Source: Cytophagales bacterium
Lineage (GTDB): Bacteria > Bacteroidota > Bacteroidia > Cytophagales > Flammeovirgaceae
Assembly (NCBI GenBank): GCA_025056215.1
Contig: JANWWC010000001.1
Span: 434,001-498,000, forward strand
Direction: 5' to 3'
Length of the DNA: 64,000 nucleotides
Below, piece after piece: positions 10,001 to 18,473 of the stretch. Each line of letters opens with the position of its first letter. Positions within the stretch are counted from its first letter, which is position 1. The notes beneath the pieces are model-generated. The model made no database searches, was not told the DNA's origin, and saw nothing but the letters and a program-made list of their open reading frames with translations. A program made the translations under genes and the position numbers.

Positions 10001-10277
10001 CGTATTCTCCGCCCTGCTTAAGCATCAAAATAGCTTCTTCGATAGCTTCCGATACAATCTTCGTTTGATTAAGAAATTCTCTATCTCCCTGAGTTACATA
10101 CAAATTAGCATACAAGGGAAGTAGCCTGATGTTAGCATTAATTTTTTCGGTAAGACGCAATAAATTTACTTTTTGCTCTTGTAAACGAGAGATATAAAAC
10201 CAATAATTTAACAGCGCTAAAATCCCCATCACAAAAACGATAACAATAAACTTTAGTTCTGCGTCAAACCGTTTCAT
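7011..10277 (-). CDS. Membrane GAF/multi-PAS sensor protein without a kinase or other output domain
   Basis: The 1088-residue protein has TM1 at about 10-30, an extracytoplasmic helical domain of about 175 residues, TM2 near 209-235, a HAMP-like linker, a GAF domain (about 349-492), a coiled coil, and four PAS/PAC units (about 545-662, 679-779, 825-942 and 982-1088). It ends inside or just after the last PAS fold (EIMIFLF). I find no histidine-kinase DHp/ATPase, GGDEF or phosphatase motif, and the next gene starts 78 nt on after an ordinary stop. It may signal by protein contact, possibly to the adjacent SpoIIE receptor. The ATG at 10277 is preferred over the TTG seven codons upstream. Confidence 0.8.
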   Translation of the reverse strand: MKRFDAELKFIVIVFVMGILALLNYWFYISRLQEQKVNLLRLTEKINANIRLLPLYANLYVTQGDREFLNQTKIVSEAIEEAILMLKQGGEYETDNKIYHIHVYNLQIEDAIENFLSTFDVHRDKIDVLIKETLYETGVKPEKLSSKVAEENIEMVFDEFNNTEPDYHKKVKENVLASADFLMHHNQDLMMASSILKDSITQQIDKKIRFQQTLAGIFIIGIILIGFLSVFFFHYQFTVPLRRLEVYAQAILQGSQHSPKNHNFRDFHKLATLLKKIQENISEAIAFAQSIGQTKKAEYDAHKIIQNPIVRSLVEMEQRLAKLAQEEERRQWSITGIAQISDVLRNNQDQSFEVQCFEFIRALIKYLGCNQGGAYLINDDDPKDVFIELKACYAYNKKKYLTQRLNLREGLLGQCIFERDIIYTDEVPNGYLYITSGLGEANPRFILLAPIQTHQEILGAIELASFHHFKEHEIEFVKTVTERFASALLMYRNNLKTQKLLENSIKLNQELQQRETLLKQQTDELRLYQEELNRKIQELQIETNLTRNVIAAINKTNASIEFDLDGNILDVNEMFLAVMGYQREELIGKNERILLPNDPKQLERHKMMWESLRNGAYMSGEYQRITRFGKEVWLNGTYNPIFDIDGRPYKVLQFAQFTTEEKEKDLDQTSKINALSEVFPLLDLDLERKIKRVNPLFGKVLHYDKFEFKNKNFFSYVKIDELSESVKDIWTQIVEQGISKSIVLPFYTSDGNIKYFYTNFNPIRNLAGKIYKVMVFMVDVTIQKNLEISLLQKQNELSQFINELEFLYKHIKFQKRELESRINMVSKAADIFELDTNGKIILINENLCKRVGKLENQILHLPFSDLFHPEQDISIFQKLIDTKVSEIHRQIIRYISGNPSLPFWGDTTIAPLYDESDNFVKYIGVIFDVTYQVLQEQQLITSLAEERVKNSILQYEEQPWLAVESMLDRLFSSDIPPDHDKVQRILESSFLSVLVLSKDGTVLQASEKALQVLQYENQKEQILNKSFKDLIQAQDKTLLITIAKMLKGDVLQTVLSFYTGKGEVLELKCYAFPIFQDDAPNEIMIFLF

Positions 10278-10337
10278 GTTTTGCAAAATTTGGCTCAATA
10301 TAACAAATATCTCGGATTCCGAAGAATGAGAATAAAA

Positions 10338-11075
10338 TTACCAACCGTGATTGAGAATTTGAGCAATATGCAACACTTTCAAAGGCAGGTTCTGACGCTT
10401 TATAATACCTTCTAGGTGCATTAAACAAGACATATCTCCGCCTGTAATCACCTGAGCCTGGTGAGCAAGATGATCTTGAATGCGGTCTTTTCCCATTTTC
10501 ACTGAAACAGCTTCTTCTGAAACAGCAAAAGTTCCTCCAAATCCGCAACATTCATCTGGTCGAGAAAGTGGAACAAGCTCTAAGCCTTCTACCATGCTGA
10601 GCAAAGGTTTAATTTTAGAATATTCGGGCGCATTCAATTCAGAACACTGAGCAAGGCGCATTCCTCTAAGTCCATGGCAACTCTGATGAAGCCCTACTCT
10701 ATATGGAAACTTTGCATCCAATGCTTTTACTTGCAAAACATCGTGCAAAAACTCACAAAGTTCAAAAGTGCGCTCCTGAACCTGTTTGACGAGAGAAGTT
10801 TGAGACGCTATTTTAAAGTGCTCGCGAACATGAAGCACACAGCTTCCCGAAGGAGCTACAATATATTCATATCCACTAAAACTTTCGATAAAATTCTGAA
10901 TTGTTCTTATTGAAAGATGCTCAAAACCTGAGTTTGCCATTGGTTGCCCACAACAGGTCTGATTAAAAGGAAATTCCACTGTACAACCCAGTTTTTCGAG
11001 CAACTCGAGTGTAGAAATAGCCACTTGTGGGTAAAATTGATCGATATAACATGGTACAAATAGAGCAACTCTCAT
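10338..11075 (-). CDS. LutA/YkgE-like (Fe-S)-binding protein with two CCG domains
   Basis: The 245-residue protein carries two cysteine-rich CCG domains: C9 in VPCYIDQF with NQTCCGQP near residue 40, and HQSCHGLR near 145 with DECCGFGG near 175, plus a late GGDMSCLMHLEG. This is the layout of LutA/YkgE and of the C-terminal half of GlpC and heterodisulfide reductase subunits, which hold iron-sulfur clusters in oxidation of lactate or other 2-hydroxy acids. The lutB and lutC partners are not adjacent here. The start ATG overlaps the aroQ stop by 4 nt, so the two are co-translated although their pathways are unrelated. Confidence 0.85.
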   Translation of the reverse strand: MRVALFVPCYIDQFYPQVAISTLELLEKLGCTVEFPFNQTCCGQPMANSGFEHLSIRTIQNFIESFSGYEYIVAPSGSCVLHVREHFKIASQTSLVKQVQERTFELCEFLHDVLQVKALDAKFPYRVGLHQSCHGLRGMRLAQCSELNAPEYSKIKPLLSMVEGLELVPLSRPDECCGFGGTFAVSEEAVSVKMGKDRIQDHLAHQAQVITGGDMSCLMHLEGIIKRQNLPLKVLHIAQILNHGW

Positions 11076-11509
11076 AAATTTTGTCGATTTCTTGCAAAAT
11101 ATAACAAAGCCAAACGGTAACTTTCTATGCCTAATCCTAAAATCACACCTTTACAAACTCGGCTGATAGCGCTATGATGCCTGAACGATTCGCGAGCATG
11201 TACATTCGAAATGTGTACTTCAATTACGGGAGTTTGAATCGCTGCAATTGCGTCTGCTATCGCAATAGAAGTATGAGTGTACGCTCCAGCATTCAATACA
11301 ATTCCGTCGTATGAAAAACCTACACTATGCAATTTATCAATTAAATATCCCTCCACATTCGATTGATAATATTCGATTTGCAAAATGTTTTCAAATTCTT
11401 GGCGAAAACTTTGAAGATGATTCTCAAAAGTATCATATCCATATATTTCGGGTTCGCGCTTGCCGAGCAAGTTCAGATTAGGACCATTTAAGATAAGAAT
11501 CTTTTTCAT
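11072..11509 (-). CDS. aroQ: 3-dehydroquinate dehydratase, type II
   Basis: AroQ catalyses the third step of the shikimate pathway, dehydroquinate to dehydroshikimate. The 145-residue product shows the type II signature: ILNGPNLNLLGKREPEIYG at the start, the catalytic tyrosine Y23 in EIYGYDTF, NAGAYTHTSIAI in the middle, and EVHISNVHARESFRHHS with the catalytic histidine. Length is exactly typical. The CCG protein overlaps its stop by 4 nt. No other aro genes are nearby. Confidence 0.95.
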   Translation of the reverse strand: MKKILILNGPNLNLLGKREPEIYGYDTFENHLQSFRQEFENILQIEYYQSNVEGYLIDKLHSVGFSYDGIVLNAGAYTHTSIAIADAIAAIQTPVIEVHISNVHARESFRHHSAISRVCKGVILGLGIESYRLALLYFARNRQNL

Positions 11510-11668
11510 TTCTTATGTTTAGTTTCCTGTTTTGAGCTAAAAAAGAAAAACAAGTTTCAAAATAGAAGAGGATATCATTAAAATTGCATTAAAAAAACGA
11601 GCAAATAAAAAATTTTTATTATGAAAAGAGTTTTTGATGGTGGATTGTACTTTGTTTAGTTTATCACA

Positions 11669-12031
11669 GGAGAAACTTTTGCTTTGCTCTTCACAAGAAG
11701 GATTAATTTTAGTATCTCCACAGCGTAGATTTTATTGCGCTTTTTGGAGTCTGTATTCAAAATGGCGTAATTCTTAATTTCTGTCTAAAATATAACAGCC
11801 TACACGACGCCATTCACCACAGCATCGATGCATGCGTGTTCCCCGTGATAATGACTGCATAGCATCTATGGCTTAACACCCGCTGCAATCTTCACTGGAA
11901 TAGGCTCAGAAACTCAAAAACCTTTAGCGATTGTAATTATTAGAAGACTCATCAGCGCAACTATTCCTACACTGCTCATTTTTCCCCTTATCTACAAAAA
12001 AGTGCATGAATATATTAAACCACAAGTATAG
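11669..12031 (+). pseudogene. Decayed C-terminal end of an RND heavy-metal efflux pump (CzcA/CusA family)
   Basis: No intact frame exists, but three successive frames read as consecutive pieces of the C-terminal membrane domain of a CzcA/CusA-type pump. From 11669: FALLFTRRINFSISTA. From about 11731: FIALFGVCIQNGVIL, then HDAIHHS and PVIMTA up to about 11859. From about 11861: YGLTPAAIFTGIGSETQKP, then an LAIVII segment and LIFPLIYKKVHEYIKP, ending in TAG at 12029-12031. Frame changes near 11728 and 11858 and a lost segment after QNGVIL are needed to join them. The order and the conserved QNGVIL, TGIGSETQKPLA and PLIY motifs make the origin convincing. The rest of the roughly 1,000-residue gene is gone: aroQ lies just upstream on the other strand. 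Confidence 0.8.
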
Positions 12032-12039
12032 TAGAACAA

Positions 12040-13329
12040 TTACTGCGATGAAGCCTTGTTTACAATAATCGGATTCGACAAACATTCAGCATCTTGGCGC
12101 AACAACTCCAAAAACTTAGACTTATTTGCAAAATCAGGATTCGATTTTTCCCAGCCTGCATAAAAATAAAATGTAATAGGCGTGTTAGGCGCTGCTTGCA
12201 TACGAGCGTAATACGTATTTACTATTTCATCTCCTTCCCATTTGTCTTTTACGGGAGCATTTCCTTGTCCTATAAAAATCTGTTTAGGAACTAACAAACC
12301 CATTCCCAAATAATCGGGTTCCGGAGTAAGCTCGCTTTGTTTGTCGTGAGTGGCTAAAATAACAAACGATTTTGTCTCCTCTAATACAGGAGTATCTTTA
12401 AGTTTCATTGTAACAATTCCTGAAACTAATTCTTTGCTTTCAGTATAGCCGCTCATCGTAACATCGCTTCTATAAGCGTATTTGCCAGCATAAATGCTAA
12501 TCTGATGAACTACATTCAGATTGTTGTTATTAAACTTCCAGCCCTTATAGTGTAAGCGGATCATAGAGCGAATCGGGCCTGAAGTCACGAATTCATAGCG
12601 AATTTCGTCTGCTTTTCCTAATCGGAATAGTTGATTATTTTCTAACACTGCTAATGCGCCGGCTCCTAAAGAATTGCCTACTTTCAAAATATCCATTCCC
12701 CAGTACTGCATTTGGTGATAATCGCCTGAGCGTCCGATAGTATCTAAGCAAAGGTCGGCAATTACTTTTCCGAAAATGTCTTTCCCATTTCGGTAATCAA
12801 AATAGCTTCGAAAAGCAACTTTATCGTTTTCCCAAGCAGGTCCTTCCATTTGATAAGAGAGAACTGTTTTTTGAAAGTCACTTGAGGTTTCAGCAGGCAT
12901 CACTTCGGTTTTGACGCGCTGATAGCCCGTCTTATCGCGATTAGGACTCAAAAATAAAGCTGCATCTGTTCTATTAGAAAAAGGAGAAAAATTTTCTTTA
13001 GAAATAAAAATGACTTGACAATTCACAGTTTCGTTAGGTTGAAAAGAATACAAGAGCAGAGCCTCGTCCCATTCTCCATCATCGTTCAAATCATCAATTT
13101 GCGAGGTAATCGGATTTCCGTTTACTTGAAATACAGGAATTTTATCAGCAGGAATTTCACCGACAAGCGACTGCAACTTATCGTACGAAAAGACCACTGC
13201 CTCATCATTTCGCTGAATGTTCAAAGGATTCTGCAAAACAATATCATAAGAAATTACCTCTTCTTTGCGACTTTGACATCCTTGCCACAAAAAAGAAACA
13301 ACTATTAATAGGCAACAAGCTTTTTTCAT
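12040..13329 (-). CDS. DUF4861 family lipoprotein
   Basis: The 429-residue product has a lipoprotein signal (basic start, hydrophobic stretch, LWQGC with C18 as the lipid-modified residue), so it is exported and membrane-anchored. The rest is a single beta-rich region with WDEALLLYSF, an AWENDKVAFRSYFD segment and a YHQMQYWGMDILKVG segment, characteristic of the DUF4861 family common in Bacteroidota polysaccharide-utilisation loci. Its biochemical activity is unknown to me; a role in uronic-acid polysaccharide use is inferred from family context and from the beta-helix proteins and KdgK-like kinase elsewhere in the window. It is divergent from the porP/sprF-like gene. Confidence 0.78.
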   Translation of the reverse strand: MKKACCLLIVVSFLWQGCQSRKEEVISYDIVLQNPLNIQRNDEAVVFSYDKLQSLVGEIPADKIPVFQVNGNPITSQIDDLNDDGEWDEALLLYSFQPNETVNCQVIFISKENFSPFSNRTDAALFLSPNRDKTGYQRVKTEVMPAETSSDFQKTVLSYQMEGPAWENDKVAFRSYFDYRNGKDIFGKVIADLCLDTIGRSGDYHQMQYWGMDILKVGNSLGAGALAVLENNQLFRLGKADEIRYEFVTSGPIRSMIRLHYKGWKFNNNNLNVVHQISIYAGKYAYRSDVTMSGYTESKELVSGIVTMKLKDTPVLEETKSFVILATHDKQSELTPEPDYLGMGLLVPKQIFIGQGNAPVKDKWEGDEIVNTYYARMQAAPNTPITFYFYAGWEKSNPDFANKSKFLELLRQDAECLSNPIIVNKASSQ

Positions 13330-13386
13330 AATTCTTTCCAGTTTAATACTTACAAATATGCAACTTTTTTGAGAAACAAAAGGGCG

Positions 13387-13419
13387 TTTCTAAAATTTTG
13401 AACCATTTTTGTAGATTTG
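13387..13419 (+). promoter_or_regulatory. Probable promoter of the porP/sprF-like gene
   Basis: An exact -7 TAGATTTG (13412-13419) lies 15 nt before the ATG. The best -33 candidate is TTTC (13387-13390), one base off TTTG, with a 21-nt spacer. It would drive the PorP/SprF and CHAT genes together. Confidence 0.45.
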
Positions 13420-13433
13420 AAAAAAACAAATAA

Positions 13434-14429
13434 ATGAAAACCATTTTCAATATTGGATGGAGCTTTATTTTTATAAATATAACAGTAGCACAAGATGCGC
13501 TTTTTACCCAATTTTATGCTATTCCTCAGCAAACCAATGCTGCATTAGTAGGAACTACCCCTCATTATCGCGCCAGTTTGCTGTATCGCAATCAATGGAG
13601 CGCTATTCCTCAGAATTACGAAACAAGTGTTTTTTCGTACGATTATAACTTGCGCAATAAAGGCGGGTGGGGAGTGCAACTTCTCAATGAAAGAATTCAT
13701 ACCTTAGGATTGCACCATAATTATTTATCTGCTGCATATACTTATAACGCATATCTAAATCGCAAGTGGATTTTCAAACCTGCTCTGCAAGTAGGAGCAA
13801 ACTATCGAAATTTCTCTTTTTCTAAGCTTACCTTTGCCGATCAAATAGAACATGGCGGAGCAACAGCTGAACGCCCTCAAATGGCTCATCAATTCTATTT
13901 GACGATAGGAGCAGGATTTTTACTTTACAACAAAAAATGGATTTTAGGCTTAGGTACTTATCATTTGAACCGTCCAAAAGAAGGGGAGCCTACTTATTAC
14001 CAGTCTTCTCAATTAGCCCCTCGGTTTACTTTGCAAGGCGCTCATAAAATGGTACTTAGCAAAACCAAAAAAGAAACCAAAAGTATTACTCCTGCTCTTT
14101 TATATCAATACCAAGCGGGTTTCCAACAAGCTGATATGGGTGCGAACTTATTTCTATCTCCTTTGATGATAGGTTTATGGTATAGAGGGTTGCCCTTGTT
14201 GGGAAGCCCTATTCGAAATGTCCTTAATCAAGATGCTATAGCAGTGCTTGTCGGCTTACGATATGATTATTTTCGAATTACGTACAGTTACGACAAAACA
14301 ATTTCTCGTTTGATAGGAAGCGGAGGTTCTCATGAAATTTCAATCAGTATAGAACCGTTTGCGGATTTTCGTCCGCGCCGAAAGCGAGATTTGCATTATA
14401 TTGAGTGTCCATTATTCATGAATTTTTAG
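13434..14429 (+). CDS. PorP/SprF family type IX secretion-associated outer-membrane protein
   Basis: The 331-residue product has a signal peptide (cleavage probably after ITVAQ), then the PorP/SprF start QDALFTQFYAIPQQTNAALVG, followed by alternating beta-strand segments of an outer-membrane barrel (LLYRNQWSAIP; YNLRNKGGWGVQLLNE; FKPALQVGANYRN). SprF in Flavobacterium helps export and anchor the adhesin SprB through the type IX system; PorP is its Porphyromonas relative. Many Bacteroidota carry several paralogues, each next to its cargo. Here the next gene, only 5 nt away, is an exported TPR-CHAT protein rather than a giant adhesin. The family is clear; the cargo relationship is inferred. Confidence 0.9.
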   Translation: MKTIFNIGWSFIFINITVAQDALFTQFYAIPQQTNAALVGTTPHYRASLLYRNQWSAIPQNYETSVFSYDYNLRNKGGWGVQLLNERIHTLGLHHNYLSAAYTYNAYLNRKWIFKPALQVGANYRNFSFSKLTFADQIEHGGATAERPQMAHQFYLTIGAGFLLYNKKWILGLGTYHLNRPKEGEPTYYQSSQLAPRFTLQGAHKMVLSKTKKETKSITPALLYQYQAGFQQADMGANLFLSPLMIGLWYRGLPLLGSPIRNVLNQDAIAVLVGLRYDYFRITYSYDKTISRLIGSGGSHEISISIEPFADFRPRRKRDLHYIECPLFMNF

Positions 14430-14434
14430 AAAAT

Positions 14435-17400
14435 ATGAAGCTCTCTCTTTCACATCTTTGGGTTTTATTGATAAGTACAACAATACACTTACAAGCACAA
14501 CAAAACCCCACCAATAACGGAGAAAAGTATTGGCAGCAAGCCATGCATTATCAAAACCTTCTAAAATTCGATTCAATGATGCATTATTTGCATCGCGCCG
14601 AAAAATTTTTTTTAAACGCTCAAAAATGGGATGCTTATGTAAAGGTGCAAAACGAAATTTCTAAATGGTGGATTATTCGAGAAGAACCTGATTCTTTAAT
14701 GCTTTCATCAAAAGCAGCCTTGCAAGAATCGCAAAACCTGCCAGAAAATCATTATCAACGCATCAAAGCTTTTTTTTATGCAGGAGTTCAAAAACGCCTA
14801 GCAGGACATACAGCCGAAGCTACTCGATTTTTTCAACAATGTCTTTCTTTTTTTGAATTCTACTATCCTACGCGTAAAAATGACATTGCCAACACTTACA
14901 GGCAACTCGGAGAGGTGAAATATATGCTTTTACAATACGACTCTGCTTTGCAATACGCAGAAAAGGCACTTCAAATTTTTGACACAACAGATTTTCAACT
15001 ATCAAAAATCCTTGAAACAAACAATGACATCGCTGAAACCGCTCTCTTAGCGGGAAATATTTACTCACAAATCGGACAACCAGAAAAAGCGCTCTCTTAT
15101 TATCAACAAGCCGTAAATGTTCAACAAAACTTAAAAGAAAAATCTTATGAGCAGCTATGCTTCCCTTATCTGCTCATTTCTCAAGCACTTATTTCGCTTA
15201 ACAACCTAGAATTAGCTTATGAATACTACCAACAAAGCCAACTTTTAGCAAAAAACACTCCCTCGTTAGAGCGTTACCATCCGATACTTCTCAAAACTTA
15301 TGCAGATATTGAATTTAAAAAAGGCAATTGGGATATTGCTCTCTCTGAGTATCAAAAAGCCTTAGAAGCATTCAAACAAACTAAAAATGGGGAAAACAAG
15401 CCAGAAACAGCTCAAATCTACGCATCTATAGCCGAAATATACGCTCTCAAGCAACTTCCGTTCGAAAAGTTTTTTCGCAAAGCAGAAAGCATTTGTCGAC
15501 GTCGCTTAGGAAATTTTCACCCTCAGACAGGTGTATTATACTATCAATGGGCGCATGCTTATTTTTTTCAACATAAAAAAGATTCTGTTTTAAAATACAC
15601 TCAAAAATCTATAGATATCTACAAATTCCTCTTTGGTAACAAACATCCTTTTATGGCAAGAGTATATAATTTGCGCGCTTCTATTTTTTTAAAAAACAAA
15701 CAATACGAACAAGCACTAAACGAAACCCAAATGGCTATGATTGCCAATATTATTGGTTTTGATAATCCTGACGTTTTTGTATATCCTTTGCCTCACGGCT
15801 ATCAAGATGCTAACATTTTATTAGAAACCTTTTTGTTAAAAGCCTCTTCATTAGAACAACGCAGCACATCACTACCCAAAAAACTTCAAATTCCAGAGCT
15901 AGAAGCAGCGCTCTACTCTTATTTGTATTGCGATCAAATTGCCGAGGACTTACGCCACAAGCGCAAAAACTACGGAGATAAACTATCATTAGTGGAAAAT
16001 GCTAGAAAGCTTTATGGAGGAGCTGTTCGCATCAGCGCATATTTGTTCGAAATCACTAAAAAAAATAAATACCGAGACCAAGTATTTTATTTTGCTGAAA
16101 AAAGCAGAGCGCCTATCCTTGCTGATGAAATTGCTGAATTAGAATCTCTGCCCGCCGAATCTCAAGAAAAAATTAAAAAAACGAAACTTTCTATTGCCGA
16201 AATAAGAAAGCAAATTGCTCTTTCTAATGATTACTCCCTTCAAAAAAAATGGCAAACCGAGCTTTTTAATCTTGAAAGAAATCTGGAACAACTTCAAAAA
16301 AGCACTGCAAATGAAGAAATTGAATATAAAAGCAATTCTTTTAGAATCAAAGATTTGCAAAAAATAATCGACAAAAATACAGCCATTCGCAGTTATTTTA
16401 TTCAAGATTCGATGCTTTACATTCACACTATCACAAAAAAATTCAGCTACTTAGAAGTGCAACCCAAACACTCTAAGCTCGAAAAAATGGTAAAAGCTTT
16501 CCGAATGAGTATCATTCATCAGAACGACTGGGTGTATGAAGAGTTAGGATACGAACTATATAAGATTCTATTTCCTAGAGCCCTTCCGCCAGATGTATAT
16601 CATATCATTATTATCCCAGATGTAGAATTAGCAACTCTTCCATTTGAGGCCCTTCTTACTCAAAAAATAAACTCAGATTCTATGCAAGATTTTCGCACAT
16701 TGCCTTACCTTATCAAATCATACTTTATAAGTTATTCTTACTCAGCTACTTTATTTTATGATAAATTCCAAAAAGAAAAAACAGATTCTAAACATATTTA
16801 TCAATTTATTGGTTTTGCTCCTGTTTTTGATAGCACTGCAAACCATTATTTCTCGAGTGATTTCCATGCTTTAGGAATTATTCCTCACCATAAGCTAAAC
16901 CCTATTCCACAGTCAGAAACAGAAATAAAATCTATTTCCAAGATTTTCTTAGAAAAGGGAGAAAAAGCTCATATCTATCTCAGAAATGATGCGAATGAAG
17001 GAAAGGTAAAAAGCGGAAATCTTCGCGATTACAGATATATTCATTGGGCTACACATGGATTTGTACATACTCGGAATCCAGATTTTTCCTGCATCATAAT
17101 GGCAAGCGAGTATTTTTCAGGAGAAGACGGCTACTTATTTAGTCCAGAAATTGCAAACCTTCAACTTTCTGCTGACCTAGTGACACTTTCTGCCTGTGAA
17201 ACAGGATTAGGACAAATCAACCCTGGCGAAGGACTTATCGGAATGACGCGTTCTTTGCTCATCGCAGGTGCTCGAAACGTGATCGTTTCCCTTTGGAAAG
17301 TAGCTGACGAGTCTACTTCACAACTAATGGTAGACTTCTATAAAAGTATTCTTGATGAAAGCATTTTTTCTTATAGCATTCATCTTCACAATGCCAAAAG

Positions 17401-17473
17401 AAAAATGATAGAAAAAGGCGGAGAATTTGCACATCCTTACTATTGGTCAGCATTTGTATTGCATGGAAAATAA
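14435..17473 (+). CDS. Exported TPR-repeat protein with C-terminal CHAT (caspase-like) protease domain
   Basis: The 1012-residue protein starts at ATG 14435; the frame extends upstream only through a TTG inside the previous gene. A signal peptide (about 1-24, ending IHLQAQ) is followed by tandem TPR helices (about 40-430), a helical linker with a coiled coil (about 550-640), and a CHAT domain from about 690. The catalytic pair is visible: H874 in IHWATHGFVH and C921 in SACETGLGQ, with the conserved GEGLIGMTRSLLIAGARNV after it. CHAT domains are cysteine peptidases of the caspase/separase clan. Export signal plus tandem TPRs place it in the periplasm or on the surface, unlike cytoplasmic CHAT effectors. 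No type IX C-terminal sorting domain is evident. It follows the PorP/SprF gene by 5 nt and is surely co-transcribed. Confidence 0.88.
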   Translation: MKLSLSHLWVLLISTTIHLQAQQNPTNNGEKYWQQAMHYQNLLKFDSMMHYLHRAEKFFLNAQKWDAYVKVQNEISKWWIIREEPDSLMLSSKAALQESQNLPENHYQRIKAFFYAGVQKRLAGHTAEATRFFQQCLSFFEFYYPTRKNDIANTYRQLGEVKYMLLQYDSALQYAEKALQIFDTTDFQLSKILETNNDIAETALLAGNIYSQIGQPEKALSYYQQAVNVQQNLKEKSYEQLCFPYLLISQALISLNNLELAYEYYQQSQLLAKNTPSLERYHPILLKTYADIEFKKGNWDIALSEYQKALEAFKQTKNGENKPETAQIYASIAEIYALKQLPFEKFFRKAESICRRRLGNFHPQTGVLYYQWAHAYFFQHKKDSVLKYTQKSIDIYKFLFGNKHPFMARVYNLRASIFLKNKQYEQALNETQMAMIANIIGFDNPDVFVYPLPHGYQDANILLETFLLKASSLEQRSTSLPKKLQIPELEAALYSYLYCDQIAEDLRHKRKNYGDKLSLVENARKLYGGAVRISAYLFEITKKNKYRDQVFYFAEKSRAPILADEIAELESLPAESQEKIKKTKLSIAEIRKQIALSNDYSLQKKWQTELFNLERNLEQLQKSTANEEIEYKSNSFRIKDLQKIIDKNTAIRSYFIQDSMLYIHTITKKFSYLEVQPKHSKLEKMVKAFRMSIIHQNDWVYEELGYELYKILFPRALPPDVYHIIIIPDVELATLPFEALLTQKINSDSMQDFRTLPYLIKSYFISYSYSATLFYDKFQKEKTDSKHIYQFIGFAPVFDSTANHYFSSDFHALGIIPHHKLNPIPQSETEIKSISKIFLEKGEKAHIYLRNDANEGKVKSGNLRDYRYIHWATHGFVHTRNPDFSCIIMASEYFSGEDGYLFSPEIANLQLSADLVTLSACETGLGQINPGEGLIGMTRSLLIAGARNVIVSLWKVADESTSQLMVDFYKSILDESIFSYSIHLHNAKRKMIEKGGEFAHPYYWSAFVLHGK

Positions 17474-17499
17474 AACTGCCCAAAACGATTTGAGCAGTT
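17474..17499 (-). terminator. Stem-loop at the end of the uxs operon
   Basis: Arms 17474-17484 and 17489-17499 form an 11-bp stem with one wobble pair around a 4-nt loop. On the minus strand it is followed by TTTTATTTT, and its stem includes part of the uxs stop codon. It also lies between convergent genes and may stop the CHAT transcript. Confidence 0.45.
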
Positions 17500-18442
17500 A
17501 TGCATTCTTTTTAATTTTTTTTGCGAAATACTCGTAAGTACGTTTTAAGCCTTCTTCTCTTCCGATTTTGGGTTCCCACCCTAAAATTTGCTTTGCTTTG
17601 GTAATATCAGGACAACGTTGTTTAGGATCGTCTTGCGGAAGAGGCTTGTAAACGATTTTATTCTTTGTGCCTGTTAGTTTTATAATCTCTTCTGCAAAAT
17701 CTTTAATAGAAATTTCACTCGGATTTCCAAGATTCATAGGTAATGTATAATCACTAAAAAGAAGACGATAAATTCCTTCAATAAGGTCATCCACGTAACA
17801 AAAAGAGCGCGTTTGGGTTCCATCACCAAAAACTGTAAGATCTTCTCCACGCAATGCCTGCCCCATAAAAGCAGGAAGAACCCTTCCATCGTCGAGACGC
17901 ATTCGAGGTCCATATGTGTTAAAAATGCGAACAATGCGAGTCTCTACACCGTGATAGCGATGATACGCTAAGGTCATAGCTTCTTGAAAACGTTTAGCTT
18001 CATCGTACACGCCGCGAGGTCCTACGGGGTTCACATTTCCCCAATATTCTTCAGACTGCGGATGAACTAATGGATCTCCATATACTTCAGAGGTAGAAGC
18101 TACCAAAATGCGGGCTTTTTTGGCGCGAGCAAGACCTAACAAATTATGAGTACCCAAAGAACCTACCTTGAGCGTTTGAATAGGCATTTTTAAGTAATCA
18201 ATTGGACTGGCGGGCGAAGCAAAATGCAAAATATAATGCAACTCTCCAGGAACGTGTACAAACTTGGTTACGTCGTGGTGATAAAACTCAAAATTTTTGT
18301 TAGGAAAAAGATGTTCAATATTTTCTAAACTACCCGTAATCAGGTTATCCATTCCGATAACGTAGAAACCGTTCTCTATAAACTTGTCGCAAAGGTGCGA
18401 ACCCAAAAAGCCAGCAGCGCCTGTAATTAAAACTCTCTTCAT
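17498..18442 (-). CDS. UDP-glucuronate decarboxylase (UDP-xylose synthase), SDR family
   Basis: The 314-residue extended short-chain dehydrogenase has the NAD-binding GAAGFLGSH at 8-16, the catalytic STSEVYGDP and YDEAK (Tyr-x3-Lys), and long stretches diagnostic of UDP-xylose synthases ([43 protein letters not shown]). It converts UDP-glucuronate to UDP-xylose. The gene directly upstream, ugd, makes UDP-glucuronate, so the two form a consecutive pathway for xylose or related units in capsule or O-chain. The spacing from ugd is 31 nt on the same strand, so they belong to one operon. Confidence 0.9.
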   Translation of the reverse strand: MKRVLITGAAGFLGSHLCDKFIENGFYVIGMDNLITGSLENIEHLFPNKNFEFYHHDVTKFVHVPGELHYILHFASPASPIDYLKMPIQTLKVGSLGTHNLLGLARAKKARILVASTSEVYGDPLVHPQSEEYWGNVNPVGPRGVYDEAKRFQEAMTLAYHRYHGVETRIVRIFNTYGPRMRLDDGRVLPAFMGQALRGEDLTVFGDGTQTRSFCYVDDLIEGIYRLLFSDYTLPMNLGNPSEISIKDFAEEIIKLTGTKNKIVYKPLPQDDPKQRCPDITKAKQILGWEPKIGREEGLKRTYEYFAKKIKKNA

Positions 18443-18473
18443 AGAAAACCAAGTGTTGATAAATTACAATTTG

